Below are positions 8,518 to 16,522 of a stretch of DNA of 64,000 nucleotides, in pieces. Numbering within the stretch: position 1 is the stretch's first letter; each line of letters starts with the position of its first letter. The position numbers were made by a program, and so were the translations under genes. Origin of the DNA: Nitrospinae bacterium bin107 (lineage in GTDB: Bacteria; UBA8248); contig MPNJ01000007.1 in NCBI GenBank assembly GCA_002238965.1, positions 1 through 64,000 of the forward strand. Direction: 5' to 3'. The notes under the pieces were generated by a model that did not search any database, was not told where the DNA came from, and was given only the letters and a program-made list of their open reading frames with translations.

Positions 8518-9528
8518 ATGGGAACCTACACGCTCAGACGGCTGCTCTTCGCCGTTCCCACGCTCCTCTTCATCAGCCTCGTCATATTCCTGCTCTTGGA
8601 TCTGGCCCCCAGCGACCCGACGGCGAACCTCCCCCTCACGATTCCGCCCGAGGTGCGCCAGAAAATCCGCGAATCCCTGGGGCTGGGCGAGCCCATCCAC
8701 ATCCGCTACCTGCTGTGGTGCAAGCAGTTTTTCATCAACGAGCCGCTGAACGTGGTCGAAGCACTGCTCGGCGCGGGCGATTCGGAACGCCTCCGCGTGC
8801 TGAGCTGGCAGACGCGCTCCCCGGTCGTGGACTTGATCGTCGAGCGCCTGCCGCAGACCCTGTGGGTCGTGGGTCTCTCCTACGTCATCGGCGTACTCAT
8901 CGCGATACCCATCGGCATCATCTCCGCCTACCGGCAATACAGCTGGTTCGACCAGATAGGCACCTTCGTCTCCACCGTGGGGTTCTCGGTGCCGACTTTT
9001 TTCACCGGCGTGCTGCTGATCGTCGTCTTCTCGGTGGGACTCGGCTGGTTCCCCTCCATCTACGACACCACGCACCGCGTGACGGACTGGAGCAGCTTTC
9101 TCGTACAGGCGCGGCAGATGGCCATGCCCGTCTTCGTGCTCGCTCTTTACAACGCGGCGCAGATCAGCCGGTTCATGCGCTCCTCCATGCTCGAGAATCT
9201 GAACCAGGACTACGTGCGCACCGCCCGGGGCAAGGGCTTCCACGAGCGGCGGATCCTGTTCGTCCACGTCCTGCGCAACTCGATGATCCCCGTCGTCACC
9301 ATCATCGCGCTCGGCGTGCCGCAGGTGTTCGGGGGCGCGATCATCACCGAGCAGATCTTCAAGGTGAACGGGCTGGGTCAATTGCTCATCGTCGCCATTC
9401 AGGGAGGGGACCTGCCGACCGTACAGACGCTCACCTTCATCTTCGCGGGGCTGATCGTGACGTTCAACCTCGTCGCCGACATCCTCTACGGGGTACTGGA
9501 CCCCACCATCCGCTATGACCAGCGCTAG
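8518..9528 (+). CDS. ABC transporter permease, DppB/OppB type
   Basis: 336 residues and the classic start of this family, MGTYTLRRLLFAVPTLLFIS, with one N-terminal membrane helix, a periplasmic segment (about 30-110) and five further helices. The EAA loop that contacts the ATPase is seen as YVRTARGKGFHERRILFVH. It lies 37 bp after the binding-protein gene and overlaps the second permease by 14 bp, so the three genes are one operon. It forms half of the inner-membrane channel. Confidence 0.93.
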   Translation: MGTYTLRRLLFAVPTLLFISLVIFLLLDLAPSDPTANLPLTIPPEVRQKIRESLGLGEPIHIRYLLWCKQFFINEPLNVVEALLGAGDSERLRVLSWQTRSPVVDLIVERLPQTLWVVGLSYVIGVLIAIPIGIISAYRQYSWFDQIGTFVSTVGFSVPTFFTGVLLIVVFSVGLGWFPSIYDTTHRVTDWSSFLVQARQMAMPVFVLALYNAAQISRFMRSSMLENLNQDYVRTARGKGFHERRILFVHVLRNSMIPVVTIIALGVPQVFGGAIITEQIFKVNGLGQLLIVAIQGGDLPTVQTLTFIFAGLIVTFNLVADILYGVLDPTIRYDQR

Positions 9529-10387
9529 GCGCGGTACATGGGCGCAGTTCCGCACCCACCGGGGGGCGGTGATAGGGGCGGGGATTCTGCTCATCGCCGC
9601 GTTCGCCGTGTTGTTCGGCCCGCATCTGTGGAGCATCGACCCGCACCTCATCGACATTAGGGCGCGGAACCAGGGAATCAGCTTCGCCCACCCGCTCGGG
9701 GCCGACCGGCTGGGCCGCGACACCCTGGCGCGCATGCTGGCGGGGGGACGCGTCTCGCTCGCGGTGGCGGGCGCCGCCATGGGCCTGGCCCTCTCCCTGG
9801 GGGCGGTCATCGGCGTGGCTTCGGGCTACTTCAGGCGCCTGGACGGCCCGCTCATGCGGCTGACGGATCTTTTTCTCGCGCTTCCGCTCCTGCCGCTCCT
9901 GCTCGTCATTATCGCGCTGTTCCGGGACGCCCTGCGCGCCGCATTCGGACCCGAGACCGGCATCTTCATTCTCATCGCCTCGGTCATCGGCGCGACTTCG
10001 TGGATGAAGACCGCCCGCATCGTGCGCGGCGAGGTGCTCGCCTTGAAAGAGCGCGAATTCGTCCTCGCCTCGGGCGCGCTCGGAGCGCCGGCGGGGCGCC
10101 TCATCTTCCGCCACATCCTGCCGGGCGTCATATCGCCCATCATGATTTCCGCTGCACTCGGGGTGGGCGACGCCATCATCACCGAATCCGCGCTCTCCTT
10201 CCTGGGCCTTGGCTTTCCGCCTGATTTCCCCACCTGGGGAAGGCTCCTCTACGATTCGACCGATTACCTCCAGCAATACCCCGGGCGCGTCCTTTGGCCC
10301 GGCCTCGCGATTTCGCTCACCGTGCTGAGCATCAACTACGTGGGCGACGGGCTGCGCGACGCGCTCGATCCCCGGACGCGGGGATGA
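9515..10387 (+). CDS. ABC transporter permease, DppC/OppC type
   Basis: 290 residues. The N-terminal helix (VIGAGILLIAAFAVLFGP) is followed by HPLGADRLGRDTLARMLAGGRVSL, a hallmark of the DppC/OppC branch, then four to five more helices and an EAA loop (ALKEREFVLASGALGAPAGRLIFRHILP). It pairs with the upstream permease. No ATP-binding subunit follows: after a 169-bp gap comes an unrelated small gene, so energy must come from ATPases encoded elsewhere or shared with another system. Confidence 0.93.
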   Translation: MTSARRGTWAQFRTHRGAVIGAGILLIAAFAVLFGPHLWSIDPHLIDIRARNQGISFAHPLGADRLGRDTLARMLAGGRVSLAVAGAAMGLALSLGAVIGVASGYFRRLDGPLMRLTDLFLALPLLPLLLVIIALFRDALRAAFGPETGIFILIASVIGATSWMKTARIVRGEVLALKEREFVLASGALGAPAGRLIFRHILPGVISPIMISAALGVGDAIITESALSFLGLGFPPDFPTWGRLLYDSTDYLQQYPGRVLWPGLAISLTVLSINYVGDGLRDALDPRTRG

Positions 10388-10556
10388 GATTCCATCGACT
10401 TTCCGCATTCTCTCTCCAGCGGGCCGGAATGCGCTTTCAACCTTGCGCAAGAGTGTGACCTCTGGCACGATTCGTTTTCGGTGGAACACTCTGACAACAT
10501 GACAGCGCGCCAGTCCGGAGACGCTCTCCGGCGGCCCTCGGAACAGGAACACCGAT

Positions 10557-11009
10557 ATGGCTGAAAACGGAAACGTCACCTTCATCTGCCCCGCGTGCGG
10601 AAAAACCGAACTGCCTTTGGACGGAGTGGATGAGCCGAACGAAATCCTCTACATCCAGCTCGCGGAGATGGACACCTGCGATGAGGCGCAGATAGCGCAC
10701 TTCGTGTTCGGAGATTCGTTCACCAGCGGGTTCGGCGGCTTTGTGCGCGACCTGGACGCGGAGGGCGAGGAGCGCGTGCGCTGGGTTCCCCCCAGGGCGG
10801 TGGTGGCCTATCACTTCGCGAGAAACGAGGAGCGCATCGGCCACGCGGAGCCCATGAACGACTACTACCCCCAGCCGCTCTACCGCAACCTCTCCAAGGG
10901 AGACGGGGTCGAGAACATTTTCGTCGCCATGGCGTTCCTGCCCCACAACGAGTCCATGACGCCCGAGATGCGCGCGCAGGGGGAAGCCCTCGCCAAGTCC
11001 CTGGGTTAG
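10557..11009 (+). CDS. Conserved-looking cytosolic protein of unknown function
   Basis: 150 residues, not recognised. It opens with a single CPxC pair (residues 12-15, ICPACGKTELPLDG), then an acidic, soluble sequence with several aromatic residues (VPPRAVVAYHFARNEERIGHA). No signal peptide or membrane segment. With only one Cys pair a full zinc ribbon is unlikely unless it dimerises. Codon use is like its neighbours. It is separated from the transporter operon by 169 bp and from the next gene by a repeat-rich spacer, so it is probably a single-gene unit. Confidence 0.6.
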   Translation: MAENGNVTFICPACGKTELPLDGVDEPNEILYIQLAEMDTCDEAQIAHFVFGDSFTSGFGGFVRDLDAEGEERVRWVPPRAVVAYHFARNEERIGHAEPMNDYYPQPLYRNLSKGDGVENIFVAMAFLPHNESMTPEMRAQGEALAKSLG

Positions 11010-11054
11010 GGGGTTATTGAAACAAATCTTTTCAGGAACGGAATTCACTACCAA

Positions 11055-11082
11055 CGTCATTCCGGCGAAAGCCGGAATGACG
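11055..11082. repeat. Inverted repeat with CGTCATTCCGG arms
   Basis: Arms CGTCATTCCGG (11055-11065) and CCGGAATGACG (11072-11082) around CGAAAG give an 11-bp hairpin with a six-base loop. This core is a repeat type seen widely in proteobacterial intergenic regions. It sits 46 bp after the unknown gene and could also act as its transcript end, though no T-tract follows. Confidence 0.7.
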
Positions 11083-11111
11083 ATGCCTTTGATTGGTCGA
11101 AAAAGAAGAAT

Positions 11112-11139
11112 GTAGGGACAGGTCGCGACCTGTCCCTAC
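11112..11139. repeat. Perfect 28-bp palindrome, GTAGGGACAGGTCG family
   Basis: Exactly the same 28 bases as 5325-5352, about 5.8 kb away. It stands 30 bp downstream of the CGTCATTCCGG hairpin, so two unrelated repeat families sit together in one intergenic gap. Confidence 0.85.
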
Positions 11140-11215
11140 TGACCATCCTCCCACGTCGGCTCCAAACACCAGATCGCGAAGTCGGGACTTTCCCAACAAC
11201 CCCGCCAGGAATCGC

Positions 11216-11467
11216 CTACCCCTCTCCCAGCAGACGGTTGTATATCCACGCCAGAATCGTGAAGAAGAAAAAGCCTATCGCGAACCCCCAGGCCGCGCCG
11301 ATGATCGCACCCGGATAAGTGGGGGAAACGCCCGGGTAGAAATCGCCTATCATCCTCAGCATTTCCCCGCCCACGCCGAACAGCGCGCCCAGCAGCGCGT
11401 AGAGGAAAAACATGGCCCCGTAGATGATGCCGGCGGCCAGGCCGAATTTCACGGCGTCCAGTTTCAC
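11216..11467 (-). CDS. Small two-helix membrane protein
   Basis: 83 residues, very hydrophobic: helix one about residues 7-32 (FGLAAGIIYGAMFFLYALLG), a short loop with GDFYPGVSPTYPG, helix two about 52-76 (IIGAAWGFAIGFFFFTILAW) and a closing YNRLL. The pattern (MKLD start, YPGYSP-like loop, GAIIGA.WGF, AW.YN end) resembles small proteins labelled 'bacteriophage holin' in databases. There is no phage context here, so that label should be read as a fold resemblance only. It is divergent from the carboxymuconolactone-decarboxylase-like gene. Confidence 0.7.
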   Translation of the reverse strand: MKLDAVKFGLAAGIIYGAMFFLYALLGALFGVGGEMLRMIGDFYPGVSPTYPGAIIGAAWGFAIGFFFFTILAWIYNRLLGEG

Positions 11468-11627
11468 GTCGAATCTCCCTGATGGCGTGGAAATACGCTC
11501 CTACATACGCTATTCAATATAAGCCCCATGAAGTTTCCCGGCAAAACCAACAGCGAGCCCCGGAGGGGCCGCACGTATTCATCCCGGATGGGCCTTTTCG
11601 CCCGTCCCGAGACAGGAGGTCGATTCG

Positions 11628-12005
11628 ATGAGCGAAGAAACACGCCTCGAGAGAGGACTCAGAACCCGCGCGAGAATCTTTGGTGACGAAGGTGAAGATA
11701 GACGTCAGGCATTCGCGGAGGCGAGTCCTGCGTTCGCGCAGTTCGTCACCGAAACCGTTTATGGCGATCTGTACGCGCGAGACGGCATCGACGACAAGAT
11801 GCGCGAAACCGTGATCCTCTCCGTCCTGTGCGCCCTGGGCCGGGACAGGGAGTTCGGGTACCACGCCAAGGCGGCGCTTCGCATTGGCATGACGAAAGAA
11901 GAGATTCAGGAGATCATCATGGTGTGCGCGATCTATGCGGGCGCGCCCAACGCCGTGGGTGCGACAGACGTGTCGCTGGAAGTGTTCAAGGAGTTCGGCG
12001 TCTAG
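11628..12005 (+). CDS. Carboxymuconolactone decarboxylase (CMD/AhpD) family protein
   Basis: 125 residues, all-helical CMD fold: KMRETVILSVLCALGRDREF followed by GYHAKAALRIGMTKEEIQE and IIMVCAIYAGAPNAVGA, the family signature. A perfect AGGAGGT lies nine bases before the ATG. The peroxidase-active AhpD branch has a CxxC pair; here a lone Cys is followed by ALGRDREFGYH, so the AhpD redox centre is missing and this is closer to the gamma-carboxymuconolactone decarboxylase-like branch. The substrate cannot be inferred. It converges with nrnA, with six bases between stops. Confidence 0.9.
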   Translation: MSEETRLERGLRTRARIFGDEGEDRRQAFAEASPAFAQFVTETVYGDLYARDGIDDKMRETVILSVLCALGRDREFGYHAKAALRIGMTKEEIQEIIMVCAIYAGAPNAVGATDVSLEVFKEFGV

Positions 12006-12011
12006 GCGCCG

Positions 12012-13043
12012 CTAGTCGGGCCCCAGGACGGTTCTGATTTTTTTTGTGAGTTCGGTGGTGATCAGCCTCGCCGCCTCCTCGAGTGGGGGCCGCATGCGCG
12101 CGCCTGCGGCGAAGGCGTGGCCGCCGCCGCCGAAAATTTGCGCTACGTCGTGAATCTCCACCCGGCCCTTCGAACGCAGGCTCACGCGGATGCGCCCGTT
12201 TTCGAGTTCGGACATAAAGGCGATGACCTCAACGGACTCTATCGAGCGGGGAACCGAAATGTATTCCTCCGTCTCGGAGCGCGAGACACCGAAGCGGTCG
12301 AGTTCCTGGGCGCTCAGGGTGAACCAGGCGAGGCGTCCCCCGCAGTCGAGCGCCATGCGGCTCATCAGCGTGCCCAGCAGCTTCACCGAGCCCGCGCCGT
12401 TCGATTCCCAGAATATCGAGTAGGCCTCACCGGGGCTCGCGCCGAGCTCCACCAGGCGCGCCGCCCAGTTCAGGGTGCGCTTGGACGTGTTCGTGAAGCG
12501 GAACTGGCCCGTGTCGTAGACCAGGGCCGCCATGAGCGCGCGGGTGATGAGCGGGTCGTCGAACGCGTAGCCCTCCTCGTCCAGGTAATCCGCGATCATC
12601 TCACCCACCGCGGCGGCTTGCGCGTCGATGACGGAGGGGCAATCGATGTTGTCCTCTTCCCGGATGTGGTGATCCACAACGGCCATGGGAAGGCCGCTGG
12701 CCATAAGCGGCTCCTCCAGCCTGCCCAGGCGGCTCGCCTTTCCCGTGTCGAGGATGAGGCACGCATCGAAGCGCTCCGCCCAGTCTTCCTGCGCGAGGAT
12801 ATCCCTTCTCGAGCGCACGAAGCCCTCGGGGTCGAAAGACGCGACGAAGACGGGAACCTTGTCTTCGGTGACGACGGTGGCGTGTTTGCCGATCGCCTTC
12901 AAGTAGCGGCTGAGCGCAAGACTGGCGAGGAGGCCGTCGCCGTCGGGTCCGATGTGGGTGAGCAGCAGGAAGCGATTGTGTAGTGCGAGGAAATCTCTTA
13001 AGGGCTGGAAGCGGCCCGGGCCTGGCGTTTGCTCCGTACTCAT
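12012..13043 (-). CDS. nrnA: DHH/DHHA1 phosphoesterase, bifunctional oligoribonuclease/PAP phosphatase type
   Basis: 343 residues. The N-terminal DHH domain carries THIGPDGDGLLASLALSRYL (metal-binding Asp residues), ILDTGK and VVDHHIREED with the name-giving DHH; the C-terminal DHHA1 domain ends in the RNA/nucleotide-binding GGGGHAFAAGARM. NrnA-type enzymes degrade nano-RNAs and dephosphorylate 3'-phosphoadenosine 5'-phosphate. It is the last gene of an apparent four-gene minus-strand operon (trxB, nuoI-like, nicotinate phosphoribosyltransferase, nrnA) with gaps of 13-25 bp. PAP removal would fit with sulfur assimilation, but that link is inferred. Confidence 0.92.
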   Translation of the reverse strand: MSTEQTPGPGRFQPLRDFLALHNRFLLLTHIGPDGDGLLASLALSRYLKAIGKHATVVTEDKVPVFVASFDPEGFVRSRRDILAQEDWAERFDACLILDTGKASRLGRLEEPLMASGLPMAVVDHHIREEDNIDCPSVIDAQAAAVGEMIADYLDEEGYAFDDPLITRALMAALVYDTGQFRFTNTSKRTLNWAARLVELGASPGEAYSIFWESNGAGSVKLLGTLMSRMALDCGGRLAWFTLSAQELDRFGVSRSETEEYISVPRSIESVEVIAFMSELENGRIRVSLRSKGRVEIHDVAQIFGGGGHAFAAGARMRPPLEEAARLITTELTKKIRTVLGPD

Positions 13044-13056
13044 GCTCTCTTGGTTC

Positions 13057-14229
13057 TCATGAGGATGATTCCAGGCTCACGCGGTGGATCTGGCGCAGAA
13101 CGTAGCCTCTGATCTCCTTTGCAGAAGGCGCGGCGTCCGACCGCTCGCCGCCGGTCATCACGCTTGCGAGCAGTTGCTCCACCACGCCGCCGCACGACGC
13201 GCAATCCCCGTAGGGCTTGTCCATCGGTATGACGCGCTCCGCCCCGCAGTCGCGGCAGCGCAGCAGGTGCTTCGCGCCCGGATGCTTGCCGCGCTTGGCC
13301 ACCGCCTCGCCGTCCACCTCGACGATGTCCATCGAAAAATCGATCGTGGCCGCCGCGCTGACGGACGTGCCTACCCCGTAGCCGCCGTCCACCACGGGGT
13401 TCAGTTCGAGAATCTTCTCCTCGCTCAACCCCCCGCTCACGAAGAGCTTCACGTGCGGGAAACCCGCCCGGTCGAGCTCCCAGCGGATTTCCTCCAGGAT
13501 CTGGTAGAGGTTCCCCCGTCTCGAGGCCGGCGTATCCACCCGCACGGCCGAGAGCCTGTCGGTCAGCGCGCGCGCCGCCTCCAGGGTTTCGAACCTCTCA
13601 TCGGCGAAGGTGTCCACAAGCGCGACCCGGCCCACCTCCGGCTCGATAACCTCATCGAACGCCTTGGCCGCAGGCACGAGGCCGCCCATGAGAATCACCA
13701 GGGCGTGGGGCATCGTTCCCGCCGCCGGTATCTCCAGAAGCTCCGCTCCCTTCACCAGCGCCACGCCGTCGCAACCGCCCACGTAGGCCGCGCGCTCGAC
13801 CATCGGCGCGATGGCCGGGTGCATCCGCCGCGCGCCGAAGCTCACGAGCTGCCTGCCCTCCGCGGCGATGCGGCACCGCGCCGCCTTGGTGGCGACCCCG
13901 CTCGCCTGGCACATCAGCCCCAGGATGGGGGTCTCCAGCCGGCAGAAATCGTTGTAGGTTCCCGTAATTTCCAGAACGGGCTGGGAAGGCCCGAAAACCG
14001 TCCCCTCCGGCACGGCGCGAACGTCCACCGGGAACCCCTCGAGCAGGCGCAGGATTTCCTCCAGACCCGTGAACACGCCCCATCCGCCCGGGAGGGACTT
14101 GGCCGCAAATTCCGCGCGCACGTTCTTTCTGATGCCTTTGGCTTCGAGAATCTTGAGGGTCCGCTCGAAATAGACGTCCGTCACCTTGCCCGAACGGATA
14201 TCGTCGAAATCGGCGGTGAAAAGACGCAA
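13057..14229 (-). CDS. pncB: Nicotinate phosphoribosyltransferase
   Basis: 390 residues. Family marks: an N-terminal MRLFTADFDDIRSGKVTDVYFERT (the YFxRT-type block), LMCQASGVATKAARCR, FGARRMHPAIAPM, and VDTPASRRGNLYQILEEI with LFVSGGLSEEKILEL, the phosphate-binding strand. It makes nicotinate mononucleotide from nicotinate and PRPP for NAD salvage. A C-terminal four-Cys knuckle (LLRCRDCGAE...PYGDCASCGG) looks like a zinc ribbon, as in the compact archaeal/bacterial branch of the family. It sits 25 bp after the NuoI-like gene in the same operon. Confidence 0.92.
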   Translation of the reverse strand: MRLFTADFDDIRSGKVTDVYFERTLKILEAKGIRKNVRAEFAAKSLPGGWGVFTGLEEILRLLEGFPVDVRAVPEGTVFGPSQPVLEITGTYNDFCRLETPILGLMCQASGVATKAARCRIAAEGRQLVSFGARRMHPAIAPMVERAAYVGGCDGVALVKGAELLEIPAAGTMPHALVILMGGLVPAAKAFDEVIEPEVGRVALVDTFADERFETLEAARALTDRLSAVRVDTPASRRGNLYQILEEIRWELDRAGFPHVKLFVSGGLSEEKILELNPVVDGGYGVGTSVSAAATIDFSMDIVEVDGEAVAKRGKHPGAKHLLRCRDCGAERVIPMDKPYGDCASCGGVVEQLLASVMTGGERSDAAPSAKEIRGYVLRQIHRVSLESSS

Positions 14230-14254
14230 AAGAGGATTCCGCCAGGGAGACCCG

Positions 14255-14803
14255 CTATTCGGCGGGCGCCGTCTCGGCAGGAGCTTCAGGCCGCATGTCC
14301 GCCTCTTCGTTCCTCAAGCCGAACAGCTTGCCCCAGGGCCTGGGGCCGGTGTAGTTCACCTCTTTTTCCCAGACGTCGTAGAGGCGTTCTTTTTCATACA
14401 CGAGATCTTCCCGGAAATAGCCGGGCGTCTCGTACTGATGGGTATGGACGATGGATTTGGGCGTCGTGGGGCACGCCTCGGTGCAAAGCCCGCAGTACAT
14501 GCAGCGCATGTAGTCGATATAAAACTCCTTGGCGTACATCTCGCGGCCCTTGCCCGCCGTGACGATGGTGATGCAGTCGACCGGACAGGCCTTCTCGCAG
14601 TTCAGGCAGCCGATGCAGAGTTCCTCGCCCGTCTTGAAGTCGCGCGTGAGTCCCAGGAATCCGCGAAAACGCTCGGGCGGCTCCCAGCGTTCCGTCGGGT
14701 ATTGAAGCGTGACGGGCTTTTTGAACATGTGCCGCAGGGTGGCGGACATGCCCTTCACGATATCCCAGAGAAAGAACTTCTGAATCCCCCTGGTGAACTC
14801 CAT
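14255..14803 (-). CDS. nuoI: NuoI-like 2x[4Fe-4S] subunit of a complex-I-type oxidoreductase
   Basis: 182 residues. Two cluster motifs, CIGCLNCEKACP and CMYCGLCTEACP, spaced as in NuoI/NDUFS8, follow the N-terminal stretch MSATLRHMFKKPVTLQYPTE typical of this subunit. It would carry the N6a/N6b clusters between NuoG/NuoF and NuoB. No other nuo gene is in this window: the neighbours are trxB and a nicotinate phosphoribosyltransferase. It is either a displaced member of a split complex I or a second copy serving another module. The C-terminal tail is Ala/Glu/Pro-rich. Confidence 0.9.
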   Translation of the reverse strand: MEFTRGIQKFFLWDIVKGMSATLRHMFKKPVTLQYPTERWEPPERFRGFLGLTRDFKTGEELCIGCLNCEKACPVDCITIVTAGKGREMYAKEFYIDYMRCMYCGLCTEACPTTPKSIVHTHQYETPGYFREDLVYEKERLYDVWEKEVNYTGPRPWGKLFGLRNEEADMRPEAPAETAPAE

Positions 14804-14825
14804 TTCCCTCTCCTCGCCTTGTGCT

Positions 14826-15782
14826 CTAGGAAGCCGCCGCCGCGGCCTTCTTGGCCTCTTCCTGGGCTTCGAGATATTTCTCGGCTGCCACCGCCGCCGT
14901 CGTCGCGTCGCCCGACGCGTTGGTGATCTGGCGGATCAGCTGGCTCCTGCAGTCACCGGCCACGAACAGGCCCGGAACGTTCGTCTCCATGTTCTGGTCC
15001 GTCAGGATGAAGCCTGCTTCGTCTTTATCCACATGATCTTTTATCAAATCCGTGTTCGGAATAAAACCGATGAAGACGAACAGGCCCGTGGCGTCGATCT
15101 CCTGCGCCTCGTCCGTCTTGACGTTCCTGATGCGCAGCTTCTTCATCTCCCGGTCGTCGCCCACCACTTCTTCGGGTACGAAATCGGTGATGATCTCCAC
15201 TTTCGGGTTCTCGCGTATCTTGTCCACCAGGACCGCATGGGCGCGGAACTGATCGCGGCGATGGATGATGTAGACCTTCGTGCCGAACTTCGTGAGGAAC
15301 TGCCCCTCTTCCACAGCGCTGTTCCCGCCGCCGATTACGGTGATGACCTCATCCTGGAAGAACGCGCCGTCGCACAGCGCGCAGTAGCTCACGCCCTTGC
15401 CGGCGTATTTCTCCTCGCCTGGAATGCCGAGTTTTTTCGGATAGCCGCCGGGGGTGTAGATCACCGCTCCGCAGCGGCGCACACCCATGTCGGTCGTGAC
15501 GAGGAAATCATCCCCGTCCTTTTTCACCTCGGTGACTTCTTCCATCTCGATCTTGAGGCCGAATTTCATGGCGTGATCGGCGAACTTGGCCGCCAGCTCC
15601 TGGCCGCCGACCAGTTCGAAGCCCGGATAGTCCTCCACGTGCTCGGTGTTGAGAATCTCGCCGCCCGGGGCGAGCTTTTCATAGCAGACCACGTTCAGCT
15701 TCGAACGCGCCGTATACAGCCCCGCCGTCAGACCGGCCGGTCCCGCCCCGATGATGATGATTTCGAAATCACGCTCAGCCAC
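14826..15782 (-). CDS. trxB: Thioredoxin reductase
   Basis: 318 residues, the usual TrxB length. The FAD-binding GAGPAGLTAGLYTARSKLNV, the redox centre CALCDG (SYCALCDGAFFQ) and the NADPH-binding GGGNSAVEEG are in order, and the closing FVAGDCRSQLIRQITNASGD is the FAD/dimer motif. It reduces thioredoxin- or glutaredoxin-like partners with NADPH. It is the first gene of the four-gene operon ending in nrnA. The minus strand has a TATAAT (15811-15816) 29 bp before its ATG. The two selenoproteins 0.7-1.3 kb away are possible electron acceptors, though not co-transcribed with it. Confidence 0.95.
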   Translation of the reverse strand: MAERDFEIIIIGAGPAGLTAGLYTARSKLNVVCYEKLAPGGEILNTEHVEDYPGFELVGGQELAAKFADHAMKFGLKIEMEEVTEVKKDGDDFLVTTDMGVRRCGAVIYTPGGYPKKLGIPGEEKYAGKGVSYCALCDGAFFQDEVITVIGGGNSAVEEGQFLTKFGTKVYIIHRRDQFRAHAVLVDKIRENPKVEIITDFVPEEVVGDDREMKKLRIRNVKTDEAQEIDATGLFVFIGFIPNTDLIKDHVDKDEAGFILTDQNMETNVPGLFVAGDCRSQLIRQITNASGDATTAAVAAEKYLEAQEEAKKAAAAAS

Positions 15783-15836
15783 TACGTATCTCCAGAATTA
15801 AGGAAAAGGGATTATATACAATGTTGCTCCGAATGA

Positions 15837-15986
15837 CTAACCGATCACGCCGTCATACGCCTCGTCAAGGGTCACCCTGTCTTGAAGAAGCGGCAAAAGG
15901 ATTCCACGCGCCTCCCGCGCATACGCCTTGCCTTTTTGAGGCGTGGCGCTCTTCGACTCATCAAGGTGCAATATCGGGAGCGGCAA
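15837..15986 (-). CDS. Possible small protein (49 residues), TTG start
   Basis: Directly after the 130-residue gene (whose stop is at 15994-15996) a frame runs from a TTG at 15986 to a TAG at 15837. It encodes a hydrophilic stretch with KGKAYAREARGILLPLLQDR and a Tyr/Asp-containing end (DEAYDGVIG). The composition is protein-like, but there is no ATG or clear ribosome binding site. It may be a short partner of the upstream gene or a gene remnant. I do not recognise it. Confidence 0.3.
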   Translation of the reverse strand: MPLPILHLDESKSATPQKGKAYAREARGILLPLLQDRVTLDEAYDGVIG

Positions 15987-15993
15987 CGTCTTG

Positions 15994-16386
15994 TCAGCTT
16001 TTGAACAATGCTAGAATTTCACCGGGAAAATCATCCGATACGAGAGCATCCTCTTCATGAATTTTGTTCCCCGATTCACCGCGCGCAAAATAGGAGCAGG
16101 CGCCCGTCCCGTAAAATCCCAGATCAACGTGAACCCCGTCTTTTTTCCACAGAAAATTGACTTCCCCGTCATCGGCCAGCCCCATGTCGGGCATGGGAAT
16201 CGAATCCAGCGGCAGCTTGCGGACGAACGCTTCCGCATCCCGAAACGCCTGAGGCGCAGGCCACGTTGCGCCCGGCCAGCGCCCCTCCTCGGGCGTGTTT
16301 TCAAACTCCTTCAATTGCGTGAGCAGTTCCCGATTCAATTTGCCAATCCGAGACGGACGGGCAGCCGCTTGAGGTTGAGAAGCCAT
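15994..16386 (-). CDS. Unknown soluble protein
   Basis: 130 residues, no signal peptide. The N-terminus is Ala/Arg-rich (MASQPQAAARPSRIGKLNRE); the middle has PDMGLADDGEVNFLWKKDGV and HVDLGFYGTGACSYFARGE, a compact beta-rich core in which a small domain reports 'LADDGEVNFLW'-type sequence; the end is acidic (DALVSDDFPGEILALF). A GGGAG precedes the ATG. I do not recognise the function; the pattern is reminiscent of small accessory proteins found beside toxin-like genes, but no toxin is visible next to it. Confidence 0.6.
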   Translation of the reverse strand: MASQPQAAARPSRIGKLNRELLTQLKEFENTPEEGRWPGATWPAPQAFRDAEAFVRKLPLDSIPMPDMGLADDGEVNFLWKKDGVHVDLGFYGTGACSYFARGESGNKIHEEDALVSDDFPGEILALFKS

Positions 16387-16522
16387 CGCGTACTCCCTTG
16401 CGCTTCACCTACCTGGATACGCTCTACATGAGCGCATTAACACTCTATCAACAATCCACAGCGAAGAAAACATACCCTGGTTTTGCTTGTCCTCCACTCG
16501 TTACCTCTAGCTCAACTCGCCC

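Noticed and set aside
11216-11467. Phage holin
   Set aside because: The small membrane protein resembles entries labelled holin, but there are no endolysin or phage genes nearby; kept as a membrane protein of unknown role.
11628-12005. AhpD-like selenoprotein
   Set aside because: CMD-family proteins include known selenoproteins, but this one has no in-frame TGA and no CxxC/UxxC position.
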